DNA from: a bacterium
Lineage (GTDB): Bacteria; Bdellovibrionota; FAC87; UBA2466
NCBI GenBank assembly: GCA_022842225.1
Contig: JALHPX010000066.1
Location: forward strand, 1-8,805
Direction of reading: 5' to 3'
DNA length: 8,805 nt
Translations under genes and position numbers: made by a program
Notes under the pieces: generated by a model
Database searches by the model: none
The model's input: only the letters and a program-made list of their open reading frames with translations
What the model was told of the DNA's origin: nothing
In this document: positions 1 to 6,579 of the stretch, one piece after another
How positions within the stretch are numbered: the first letter of the stretch is position 1
How the letters are laid out: each line of letters starts with the position of its first letter

Positions 1-160
1 GCCAGAGCCACCGGGTTTCCGCATTTGGTTGTCCGATGGAACCAATTCGTTCTCGTCGTATCTCAACACCGTCAACGCCGACGGCGGCGATTTTTATGTG
101 GAAGATGTCGCCTCTAATCCAAGCCCAGACGTAGACGCTGGATTTGTGGAATCGAAATAA
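1..160 (+). CDS. C-terminal end of an unrecognised protein (5' end outside window)
   Basis: The frame starting at base 2 is open from the window edge to a TAA at 158-160 and gives the last 52 residues of a protein that begins upstream. The fragment is rich in Gly, Ser, Asp and Asn (for example WLSDGTNSFSSYLN and GGDFYVEDVASNP) and has no Cys, which would suit an extracellular or periplasmic beta-rich domain. I do not recognise the family. The stop lies 10 bases before the ATG of the next gene, and the ribosome binding site of that gene overlaps the stop codon. This indicates the same transcription unit and probable translational coupling. Reality of the reading frame is likely because of this junction, but function is unknown. 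Confidence 0.6.
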   Translation, partial: PEPPGFRIWLSDGTNSFSSYLNTVNADGGDFYVEDVASNPSPDVDAGFVESK

Positions 161-164
161 AGGA
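159..164 (+). promoter_or_regulatory. Ribosome binding site that sets the start of the long helical protein
   Basis: AAAGGA sits six bases before the ATG at 171 and overlaps the preceding TAA stop. It supports 171 rather than the in-frame TTG at 144 as start. The product from 171 begins directly with a signal peptide, whereas the longer version would add nine polar residues ahead of it. Confidence 0.7.
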
Positions 165-170
165 AAAACC

Positions 171-3005
171 ATGAAGCTATTTACCTCTAAAACAGTCGTT
201 TTCACTTTTCTCATCTTAGCGTCGAGTAGTGCGTCTGCGGAGTATGACGACCGCGCGTATCGGGCAAGGCAGGAGCAGGCTGCGCAGAATGCACGCATCG
301 CAGCCGATGCCTATCGACAGCGGCAGGAAGTCTCCGCGCAGAATGCGCGCATCGCAGCCGAGGCCTATCGACAGCGACAGGAAATCTCCGCACAAAACGC
401 GCGCATTGCCGCCGAGGCCTATCGACAGCGCCAAGAAATCTCCGCAGAAAACGCGCGTATGGCAGCGCAGGCTTATCGGGACCGCCAGAACGCCAACTCT
501 TATGGCGGCTCTTACAGCGGTTCGAGTTCCTACGGTGGGAGCTCCTACCGTCCGTCTTATTCGCAGTCAGCCCCGAGATATGTGCAGTCTCCTCAGGAAT
601 ACCCCTCTCGTCAGGAGTTCTATGGTGGCGGAGATGTAATTGTGGGGTCCCCTGCATTCAGCAGCGGCCAGGAAAACATTTATGTCGACGAGTACGGCCA
701 GGCCTGGAGACTCGCCCCGAATTCGTCGACAGTACGACCCTCGCGGCCAGAGGTTATCCAAGCGGAGGTACAAGAATACCAGGAGTACACCGCCAGCGCG
801 CGACTCAAACTCACCGTCCCACAGGGCTCGCAGGTAAAGTTTAACGGCAGTTCCGTGTCTCAATACGACGGCAAAATCGATATGAGTTGGTCTGAGCCGA
901 ATCCTAAACCAGTGAAGGAAGTAAAAATCGAAGTCACTTTAGAGAAAGACGGGTTTCTCTACACTTTAGATTTCCCGGCGAGGCTTAAGGCCGGGACGGT
1001 AACGAAAGGCACCGTCGACTTCACAGATGAAAAAGTTCGGGAGGCGCTTAAAGAGTTTCTGACGATCAAAGATCGCTATGCCGAAACGCTTGCGAACAAG
1101 ACCAAGGAGAAAAGAGACTCACTGGATGCCTGGCACAAGACGCAAGGCGAAATCCTCGCGCAACGCAATGCGGAGATTGAGACTTGGCATGCTGGTTTGA
1201 TCAAGAGCTTAGCAAATGAGCCAGAGCAAATCCGAACCGCTCTTGCTCCCTCTATCGACGAAAAACGAGACGACGCTATGGGCGCTGTTGATAGCGCCAC
1301 CGCCCTGTTCACCGAAGAATATGCCCGTCGGAAGAAAGTAGTGGAAGAAGCCGCGGCCAATGTAGTCAGCTTGCGTGCTTCTGGAAAGTCGATGACAGAG
1401 GTAGAAAAAGCCTGGGCCGAGGCACTCAAAGAATCCGACCAATCTGATTTTGCGAAGAAGCTAGACGCCGTGCTTTCCACCGAAAAGAAGGACCGGACGG
1501 ATTACCCGCTGCCTTCGTTGCTCACCAAAGAACGTACTGTTCATAGCTATCTCAGCACCACTCTTGCGAACTGGAAAAAGGGCACGGATGCGGCGGTTGC
1601 AACGTGGAAAGCCGAACGGATGAAAGACACCGTGGCCGCGTTCTCCGCGGAGATGAATCGCTGGTCGACAGCAGAAACGGCCCTTATCGCCAAAGTCGAT
1701 GACAAGTATATTCGCGAACTTGCCCAGAAAGCTCATGAAGCAGAACTTGAAAAACGGAAGAAGTTCATCCCCGTTCTCGAAGCAGATATTGAGGCAGAAG
1801 CGGAGCGTCGGTTAGCCGCCTACCAAAAGATCTACGACGCTTACGCCAAAGAGTACCGCGAGAAGCAAGTCATCAAAGACGCCAAGACGACCGAAGCTGA
1901 GACCTTGAAATCTGAGGAGGGACGCAAGTCCGCTGCCTTTAGCACCCTCACAGCTTTTCTCAATTCAGAAAAGAAACGTCAGGCCGAGTACACGCCTATC
2001 GAAAAGCTGATTCAGTCTGAGAGTGGCATTCGGGATTACCGAGTCGCGAAGCAAAAGGAGTTAGATAGCATCAGCCAGCAAATGAACGCTAAGGCGGATG
2101 CACTTCTTGGGGACCGCGCGGACGTTCTGGCAAAGTGGAAAGAGTCCACCAAGCAGCAGGTGGCCGCACTCGTCCATAAGCCTGTGCGTCTTGCGATCGA
2201 AAAGGTCCTTGCCCAAGAGTCTACTCTACGCACCGCCTACGAGTCGGGCCGTTCTGAGAAAATTGAGTTGTTCCGTGCCAAACAGAAGGAAGCGTTCGCC
2301 GGATTCTTTGAGAGCTTTGTGAAGGAATACCGCCAGAACGTGAGCGATGTGCGCATCATTCCGGTTTTTGAGAAAGCAAAAGCCGATCTTAAGGTACAAG
2401 AGCAGCTATTGGCAGACTCGCTCGCTGCTGCGGACAGCATTGAAGCTGAAAGGCGCAATAACTTCGGATCTGTGGTCGATAAAGCTAACGCCGAAGAAGC
2501 GCGCTATCCGCTCGCTGTGGCATTGCCCAAATCAGCGGCAGGCAAGTATTTCCTGGGCTACGAGCTCAATGAAAAGCACTCGCTGTATTCCTTGAATGAA
2601 GCGGGTGAGCGCACGTTGCTTGCTACTTTTGATGAAGGCGGCATTCACGATGCCGTAGCAAGCGAAGGAGCTTTGATCCTGTTAGCAAAGGGCGTTCGCC
2701 AAATTTCCGCGGAGCGGGCCTTAACAGACGCTTCGAATGCTCAACCCGAAGCAGCTATTGAGTCGTCTGTTACGACGCTCTTTGCTTTTCATGACGGCAA
2801 CCTCACGCTCGTCCACCAGCCCGAATTGACAGGCGGAGTCTATCGAAGGGTATGGCTCGACGAAACAGGCGCTTTCCTCGTCAATCTAGAAAAGGAAAAA
2901 GAAACCTTTACGCTTGAACTGGAAAAAGACGCCAGCGTCATCGATATCGTCGAGACCAAAGAAGCAAAATCTCAGGAAGCAGGTCTCTTTCAAAGGTCGC
3001 CTTAA
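171..3005 (+). CDS. Exported long helical (coiled-coil-like) protein with N-terminal 18-residue repeats
   Basis: This 944-residue protein has a Sec signal peptide at residues 1-23 (Lys at positions 2 and 7, a hydrophobic core, and Ala-Ser-Ala before the cut). No Cys follows, so it is not a lipoprotein. In order it then shows four and a third copies of an 18-residue repeat (about 29-107), a Tyr/Ser/Gly/Gln-rich low-complexity segment (about 108-200) and a small beta domain (about 208-284). The beta domain resembles the TIGR03000/PEGA-like pattern, with a VPxGSxVxxNG start and an AG.....VDF end. About 460 residues of Lys/Glu/Ala-rich helix follow (about 285-745), with Trp at 321, 339, 415, 468, 479, 498 and 656. 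A beta-rich C-terminal region (about 779-944) ends the protein. I know no named family for the whole. A periplasmic or surface fibre, spacer or scaffold is an inference. Its stop overlaps the next start as TAATG, so it belongs to the coupled cluster. Confidence 0.85.
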   Translation: MKLFTSKTVVFTFLILASSSASAEYDDRAYRARQEQAAQNARIAADAYRQRQEVSAQNARIAAEAYRQRQEISAQNARIAAEAYRQRQEISAENARMAAQAYRDRQNANSYGGSYSGSSSYGGSSYRPSYSQSAPRYVQSPQEYPSRQEFYGGGDVIVGSPAFSSGQENIYVDEYGQAWRLAPNSSTVRPSRPEVIQAEVQEYQEYTASARLKLTVPQGSQVKFNGSSVSQYDGKIDMSWSEPNPKPVKEVKIEVTLEKDGFLYTLDFPARLKAGTVTKGTVDFTDEKVREALKEFLTIKDRYAETLANKTKEKRDSLDAWHKTQGEILAQRNAEIETWHAGLIKSLANEPEQIRTALAPSIDEKRDDAMGAVDSATALFTEEYARRKKVVEEAAANVVSLRASGKSMTEVEKAWAEALKESDQSDFAKKLDAVLSTEKKDRTDYPLPSLLTKERTVHSYLSTTLANWKKGTDAAVATWKAERMKDTVAAFSAEMNRWSTAETALIAKVDDKYIRELAQKAHEAELEKRKKFIPVLEADIEAEAERRLAAYQKIYDAYAKEYREKQVIKDAKTTEAETLKSEEGRKSAAFSTLTAFLNSEKKRQAEYTPIEKLIQSESGIRDYRVAKQKELDSISQQMNAKADALLGDRADVLAKWKESTKQQVAALVHKPVRLAIEKVLAQESTLRTAYESGRSEKIELFRAKQKEAFAGFFESFVKEYRQNVSDVRIIPVFEKAKADLKVQEQLLADSLAAADSIEAERRNNFGSVVDKANAEEARYPLAVALPKSAAGKYFLGYELNEKHSLYSLNEAGERTLLATFDEGGIHDAVASEGALILLAKGVRQISAERALTDASNAQPEAAIESSVTTLFAFHDGNLTLVHQPELTGGVYRRVWLDETGAFLVNLEKEKETFTLELEKDASVIDIVETKEAKSQEAGLFQRSP
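255..491 (+). repeat. In-frame 54-bp tandem repeat (4.3 units)
   Basis: Units start at 255, 309, 363 and 417, with a partial fifth unit from 471. Each encodes AYRxRQExxAxNARxAAx. The second, third and fourth units are very close at the DNA level and carry mostly silent or conservative changes; the first and the partial fifth have diverged further. Eighteen residues equal five turns of an alpha helix, so every unit presents the same face. Because the unit is a multiple of three bases, copy number could change without breaking the frame. Confidence 0.9.
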
Positions 3006-4186
3006 TGAATATGTCGCGTTTCATACTGGTCATTCTAGTAGCGGTGGGATTCGTCTCGTCCGCACGAGCAGAGTCCCCCGCAACAGAGCCGCTGGGAATG
3101 GCCCTTACGGCTCCGCGAGTAGCGGTCCCGCTGCTCTTCGGCTCGTCGGTACAACCGGTGATGGGCACTCTCGTCGGGCGGATTCTCTTTTACTCGGCCG
3201 CCTATACCAAAGGAACTTGCAGTGGTCGCGGTCTCTATGCGTTCAACGTGGGCGGAGGGAAACGCCAGGAGCAACAAATTTCTGACGTGGCGTGCGTTGA
3301 ATCGATCCAGACCGACGGTGAGCGGCTCTATGCATTGGTAAAGCGAGATCCCAACAAGGGCAAACGCGAGTTGCTCCAGTGGGACAACTCCGAGATGAAA
3401 TCCGCGATGGAAGGCCAATCACAGTGGTCGGCCGCGCTGAACTGGCGTCGCCACCAAATGCAGCAGGCAACCGGCGTTCCCTGGCTCAGTAAAGAACCCG
3501 AGATTCGCCTTTTCTCCTTGGCTTTGCCCGGCACCATCAGCCTTGTCTTTTCTCAACCCGAGGGTGCCGATCTGATTTTGTTTCAATATCAAACTGCCGG
3601 CAAAAAAACAGGCACTAGTTCGGTGCGAAAGATTCAGCTCAGTGCAAAATCGCTAGAAGCCACTTCGTTTGCTACCGACGATAAGCAACAGCTCTATATT
3701 CCCGTTCAGGGCGAAACCGCCGATCACCCCGATCGGATTGCAGTGGTGCCCATGGTGTCGAGCGAGGAACCCCAAATGCTCGGAGGCGATTCTCCTTATA
3801 CAGAAGCGGGTGTCTGGAATTTTCTGCCAGCACAGGGCGATGGTGCATGGATGATGCGTTCCGCGCGTGTGGCACCCGTAGGCAAGGGTGTGCTGGTGCA
3901 TGCGCGTACCGAATACCAAAATGAGTGGAACGCGCTGGCATACTATAATCCGGATTCCCAGTCTTTTACGCGCGTCGATCTGCCGCAGGAATTAGTCGAC
4001 GGAATTGAGGGCGTATCTGTGGCCGAAACAGGCCTGCTGCTGTCTTATCCTCAGTCCCGTCAGATTGTTTGGTTTGGCAAAAAATCCCCGTTCTCGCCGT
4101 CGTTCTTCCCGCCGAGAGATTTGCAGATGCGTGTGTTGGATGAAGAAGACCGTGAAGAATTGACCGTGAAAGAAGGAAAAAAATGA
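3005..4186 (+). CDS. Exported protein of unknown function, beta-rich
   Basis: This 393-residue protein has a signal peptide at about residues 1-22, ending in Ser-Ala-Arg-Ala. The start ATG shares its A with the TAA of the previous gene (TAATG), with AAAGG at 2992-2996 as ribosome binding site. An ATG two codons later (3011) is possible but lies further from that site. After the signal the sequence alternates short hydrophobic strands with turns, for example GERLYALVKRD, DDKQQLYIPV and ETGLLLSYPQSRQIVWFG, which resembles beta-propeller blades. That is a visual impression, not a family match. Cys72 and Cys97 are candidates for a disulfide. No catalytic motif was recognised. The ATGA overlap with the next gene places it in the coupled cluster of exported proteins, so a structural or partner-binding role beside the long helical protein is plausible. 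Confidence 0.8.
   Translation: MNMSRFILVILVAVGFVSSARAESPATEPLGMALTAPRVAVPLLFGSSVQPVMGTLVGRILFYSAAYTKGTCSGRGLYAFNVGGGKRQEQQISDVACVESIQTDGERLYALVKRDPNKGKRELLQWDNSEMKSAMEGQSQWSAALNWRRHQMQQATGVPWLSKEPEIRLFSLALPGTISLVFSQPEGADLILFQYQTAGKKTGTSSVRKIQLSAKSLEATSFATDDKQQLYIPVQGETADHPDRIAVVPMVSSEEPQMLGGDSPYTEAGVWNFLPAQGDGAWMMRSARVAPVGKGVLVHARTEYQNEWNALAYYNPDSQSFTRVDLPQELVDGIEGVSVAETGLLLSYPQSRQIVWFGKKSPFSPSFFPPRDLQMRVLDEEDREELTVKEGKK
4171..4177 (+). promoter_or_regulatory. Ribosome binding site for the third cluster gene
   Basis: AGAAGGA lies five bases before the ATG at 4183, inside the last codons of the preceding gene. It is followed by a run of seven A that ends in the ATGA stop/start overlap. It supports the chosen start, although the signal peptide that follows is weak. 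Confidence 0.65.
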
Positions 4187-5442
4187 ATACGAGTATTGCA
4201 ACCTTAGCGTCGATGTTGGCGTTGACCGCTTTTGGCGATTTTGAAAGAGAGCGCGCGAGCGTATTGCTGACCAGTGCAGAAATGAGCAGGGTGAACCACG
4301 GTGTGATCGAAGCCTACTACCCCGATTCCCTATTCTGGATGCACAAAAAAGTGGCCGTAGGTCAGGGCGGAGGCGGCTGGAGAAAAGGCGCTTACTTCAG
4401 CTTGAGCGAGGCGACTTTCTCGGACACCGCTATCCCCGTACTCTTTACCGGGACGAAAGACGCATTCCAATTTCGAGTCGCGACAAAAGATCTCGTGACG
4501 GCAGTGCGCGGGCTACCCGGTACCGCCGTGATGCCCACGCTGGAACAAACTTTTCTGACAGAGTTGGACATCCCAAGCGCCAAAAATCTGGAGAAGACTT
4601 ACAAGAAGTATATTTTTCTCAACGCCCCCACGCCAATGGAAGGGGCCCCCGATCCGCTTAAGCCGGAGCATCTAGCTATTGCCCAAAATAGCTACGTCCT
4701 CGAGATTGGCTCCAGAGAAGCGATAGAAAAGCGCGTCGCCGAATTGCGAAAGGGCGTGACCGGCGATCCAGAGGCAGGCAAAGCGCTCTTCGCCAGCCAC
4801 TACGAGTCGATTCCGCTTTCTTTTGAAATCGTTCCTACCTCTCCTGCCGGAGAGGAAGCATCTGAACGAGCCGGCGGTGTGGCATCGATGGTTCGCGGCT
4901 GGTACTTAGTGGTGAGCCACGCGCAAGACCGCGGAAAAGTAGTTCTACCTGTGATTCAGCCCGAGGCTTCTAAACTCAAAACAGCGGCAGTTCGCTCGTC
5001 GCTTGAAATCCCGACGAAGCAAATTGTAAGAAAAAGAAGCACGGTATCCACGTTCCGAATGAGCCTTGCAGAATTCATCTCGCAGATGATGATTCCCGCC
5101 GTGAAGCCGCGCGTGGGTTCTGCTGCCAAGTATGAGTGCATTATCGACGAACAGAGCTTGGAGTCGACCGCCTGCCGTTATGAGAACAAGGAAAAAGACG
5201 GCGTTGCCACGCGGGAGTGGTACATCGATGTAGAGCTTCCCAACGAACGCACCGAAGAAGTTCTCTTAAAGAGCGAACGAAATTTTCTCTATCTCCAAGA
5301 AGTTGGACCTAAGGGCGAGCCGAAAGCATTCTTTCGCGTGGCCGTAAATGTGGACCAAAAGGCGTCTTCGCCTAAGTCGGCACAGGTTATGCCGGTAACC
5401 GACCGTTCCAAACCTTCTGCGGAATCAGAAAGCTTGAAGTGA
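4183..5442 (+). CDS. Exported protein of unknown function
   Basis: This protein has 419 residues and no family I can name. The N terminus has a hydrophobic stretch (about residues 5-17) ending in Ala-Phe-Gly before an Asp/Glu/Arg-rich segment. It probably acts as a signal peptide but lacks the usual positive residue near the Met, so export is less certain than for its neighbours. A Gly-rich turn (GQGGGG) lies near residue 62. Cys319 and Cys331 are the only cysteines and lie close enough for a small disulfide loop. The last 30 residues are Ser/Pro/Lys-rich and likely disordered. The gene begins with a 4-base ATGA overlap with the previous stop and ends with a GTGA overlap with the protease gene, so it is translationally coupled to both. 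A role as partner, inhibitor or substrate of the protease is possible from position only. Confidence 0.78.
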   Translation: MNTSIATLASMLALTAFGDFERERASVLLTSAEMSRVNHGVIEAYYPDSLFWMHKKVAVGQGGGGWRKGAYFSLSEATFSDTAIPVLFTGTKDAFQFRVATKDLVTAVRGLPGTAVMPTLEQTFLTELDIPSAKNLEKTYKKYIFLNAPTPMEGAPDPLKPEHLAIAQNSYVLEIGSREAIEKRVAELRKGVTGDPEAGKALFASHYESIPLSFEIVPTSPAGEEASERAGGVASMVRGWYLVVSHAQDRGKVVLPVIQPEASKLKTAAVRSSLEIPTKQIVRKRSTVSTFRMSLAEFISQMMIPAVKPRVGSAAKYECIIDEQSLESTACRYENKEKDGVATREWYIDVELPNERTEEVLLKSERNFLYLQEVGPKGEPKAFFRVAVNVDQKASSPKSAQVMPVTDRSKPSAESESLK

Positions 5443-6482
5443 TCTACCGACTATTACTGCTGCTGATACTCTTTGCCGTCGCCCATTCGGCGTTTGCCTA
5501 TCGCAACGGCATTCCCGAATCGGGGCTGCCGGCCATTGCGTCCTTCCGCGCAAATGGCAGTCGGTGCAACGGAACTTTTATTCTCTCTGAGAAGGGTGAG
5601 AACGACGTCATGCTAACCGCACGGCATTGTGTTGCGAATGCGGATCCTCAGTCTGTGATCGTTTTATCGACGGGCGGAAAGACAGGTACCCGAGCCATTG
5701 GTTTCCTGCGCCCCGATGGAATTACGAGTACGACGACAAAAAAGAATCTGCTGCTGAGCGCTGACCTAGCGTTTGTCCTATTTCCGTCGGGTACGGCCGA
5801 TGGAGTCTTACCACTGGCGCTGGAGCCGATAGGGCCCGGAGCGCCTGTGTTGTCTGCTGCTTGGAACCCAAACGGCTCTGGAAAATTCAGCGGCACCAAT
5901 AAGGTGCTCTCTTACAACTACCGTGCAGGAGATGAAGCCCTCATTGGTTACATCCTCAGCGAAAAACTAGGCGGAATAGCCGACATTAAGGGCGAGTCAG
6001 GCTCTCCTCTGCTATCGGACGAGGGTGTGGTCGGAGTGCTTACTGGAACCATTGATTTGGGAAAGGTAAGTCCCAAGTGGTCAGGGCTGGGCGCTCTTTA
6101 CATGGCGGTGCACGCGGAAGAAATGGTCGCCTTTCTTGCCAACGCCAAGATGCAGCTCCCTGGCCCCTTCAAGCCACTCGATTTCACAGACTTCATGATG
6201 TTTCCCAGCCCAAGTGGCGAAACCACGGACTCTGCGGCCGGCGAAGACGAGGATGATAAGGCGCGTATGCGCCTACCTGACAAAGAATTTGGCGACAACG
6301 AAATCGCCGGAGCGAAAGAACCCGTTGTTCCCGTCGAAAAGCCCAGGGAAGTTCCTGCCGATCCATTGGCGCCGAAGACAGTGCCGCTGTCTCGATCGCT
6401 TAGAGCGGTTCTAGGTGGCAGCAGCAGTGCGGCGTCCTCAAAAGATGCTAAGCCCTCGTCGTTAAAAGACGATCTGAAGTAA
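5439..6482 (+). CDS. Exported chymotrypsin-fold serine protease (S1-like) with acidic proline-rich tail
   Basis: This 347-residue protein should hydrolyse peptide bonds in the periplasm or outside the cell. A signal peptide covers residues 1-20 (one Arg, a run of Leu, then Ser-Ala-Phe-Ala). The triad is visible: His63 in LTARHC (family TAxHC), Asp109 in SADLAFV (family D-I/L-A) and Ser187 in GESGSP (family GDSGGP). Cys43 and Cys64 match the conserved disulfide that flanks the catalytic His. The GESGSP form changes two positions around the serine but keeps Gly185, Ser187, Gly188 and Pro190, so activity is expected. After the protease domain (to about 235) comes a tail of some 110 residues, first acidic, then Pro/Val/Lys and Ser-rich, with no recognised domain. 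The start is GTG in a GTGA overlap with the previous stop. The weak ribosome binding site implies reliance on coupling. Its substrate is unknown; cluster partners are candidates. Confidence 0.88.
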   Translation: MIYRLLLLLILFAVAHSAFAYRNGIPESGLPAIASFRANGSRCNGTFILSEKGENDVMLTARHCVANADPQSVIVLSTGGKTGTRAIGFLRPDGITSTTTKKNLLLSADLAFVLFPSGTADGVLPLALEPIGPGAPVLSAAWNPNGSGKFSGTNKVLSYNYRAGDEALIGYILSEKLGGIADIKGESGSPLLSDEGVVGVLTGTIDLGKVSPKWSGLGALYMAVHAEEMVAFLANAKMQLPGPFKPLDFTDFMMFPSPSGETTDSAAGEDEDDKARMRLPDKEFGDNEIAGAKEPVVPVEKPREVPADPLAPKTVPLSRSLRAVLGGSSSAASSKDAKPSSLKDDLK

Positions 6483-6579
6483 AGCCCTCTTGTTTGCGTT
6501 TGATGAAACGAAAACTCCTCACTTCTTTGACGCCCGCTCTCTAGGTTCATACCGTCAGTTAAATTTACGAGGAGGGCTT
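6483..6579 (+). promoter_or_regulatory. 97-base spacer with a possible weak promoter
   Basis: TTGACG at 6527-6532, followed 17 bases later by TACCGT at 6550-6555, could be a weak sigma-70-type promoter that would place transcription start just before the ribosome binding site of the next gene. The minus 10 element matches only half of the consensus. No terminator was seen in this gap, so readthrough from the protease gene is also likely. Confidence 0.22.
6569..6576 (+). promoter_or_regulatory. Strong ribosome binding site setting the start at 6580
   Basis: GAGGAGGG lies three bases before the ATG at 6580 (seven from its first GAGG), the strongest such site in the window. It supports 6580 over the in-frame TTG at 6490. 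The product from 6580 begins with a normal signal peptide. Confidence 0.75.

Noticed and set aside
144..170. Upstream TTG start for the long helical protein
   Set aside because: It would overlap the previous gene and place nine polar residues before the signal peptide. The ATG at 171 has the ribosome binding site.
211..657. Minus-strand open frame of 148 codons opposite the tandem repeat region
   Set aside because: It is open because the 54-bp repeat lacks stops in that frame. The product is Arg/His/Pro-rich with no ribosome binding site or recognisable domain, while the plus-strand frame has a signal peptide and clear structure.
1076..1480. Minus-strand frame of 134 codons within the helical region
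   Set aside because: It is a Ser/Ala-rich shadow of the Glu/Lys/Ala-rich plus-strand coding sequence with no start signals.
6497..6510. CGTTT-gatg-AAACG hairpin after the protease gene as a terminator
   Set aside because: The stem is only five pairs, is AT-rich, and is not followed by a T-run.
6490..6579. TTG start adding 30 residues to the calcium-binding protein
   Set aside because: The added residues would precede a proper signal peptide, and the GAGGAGGG site supports the ATG at 6580.
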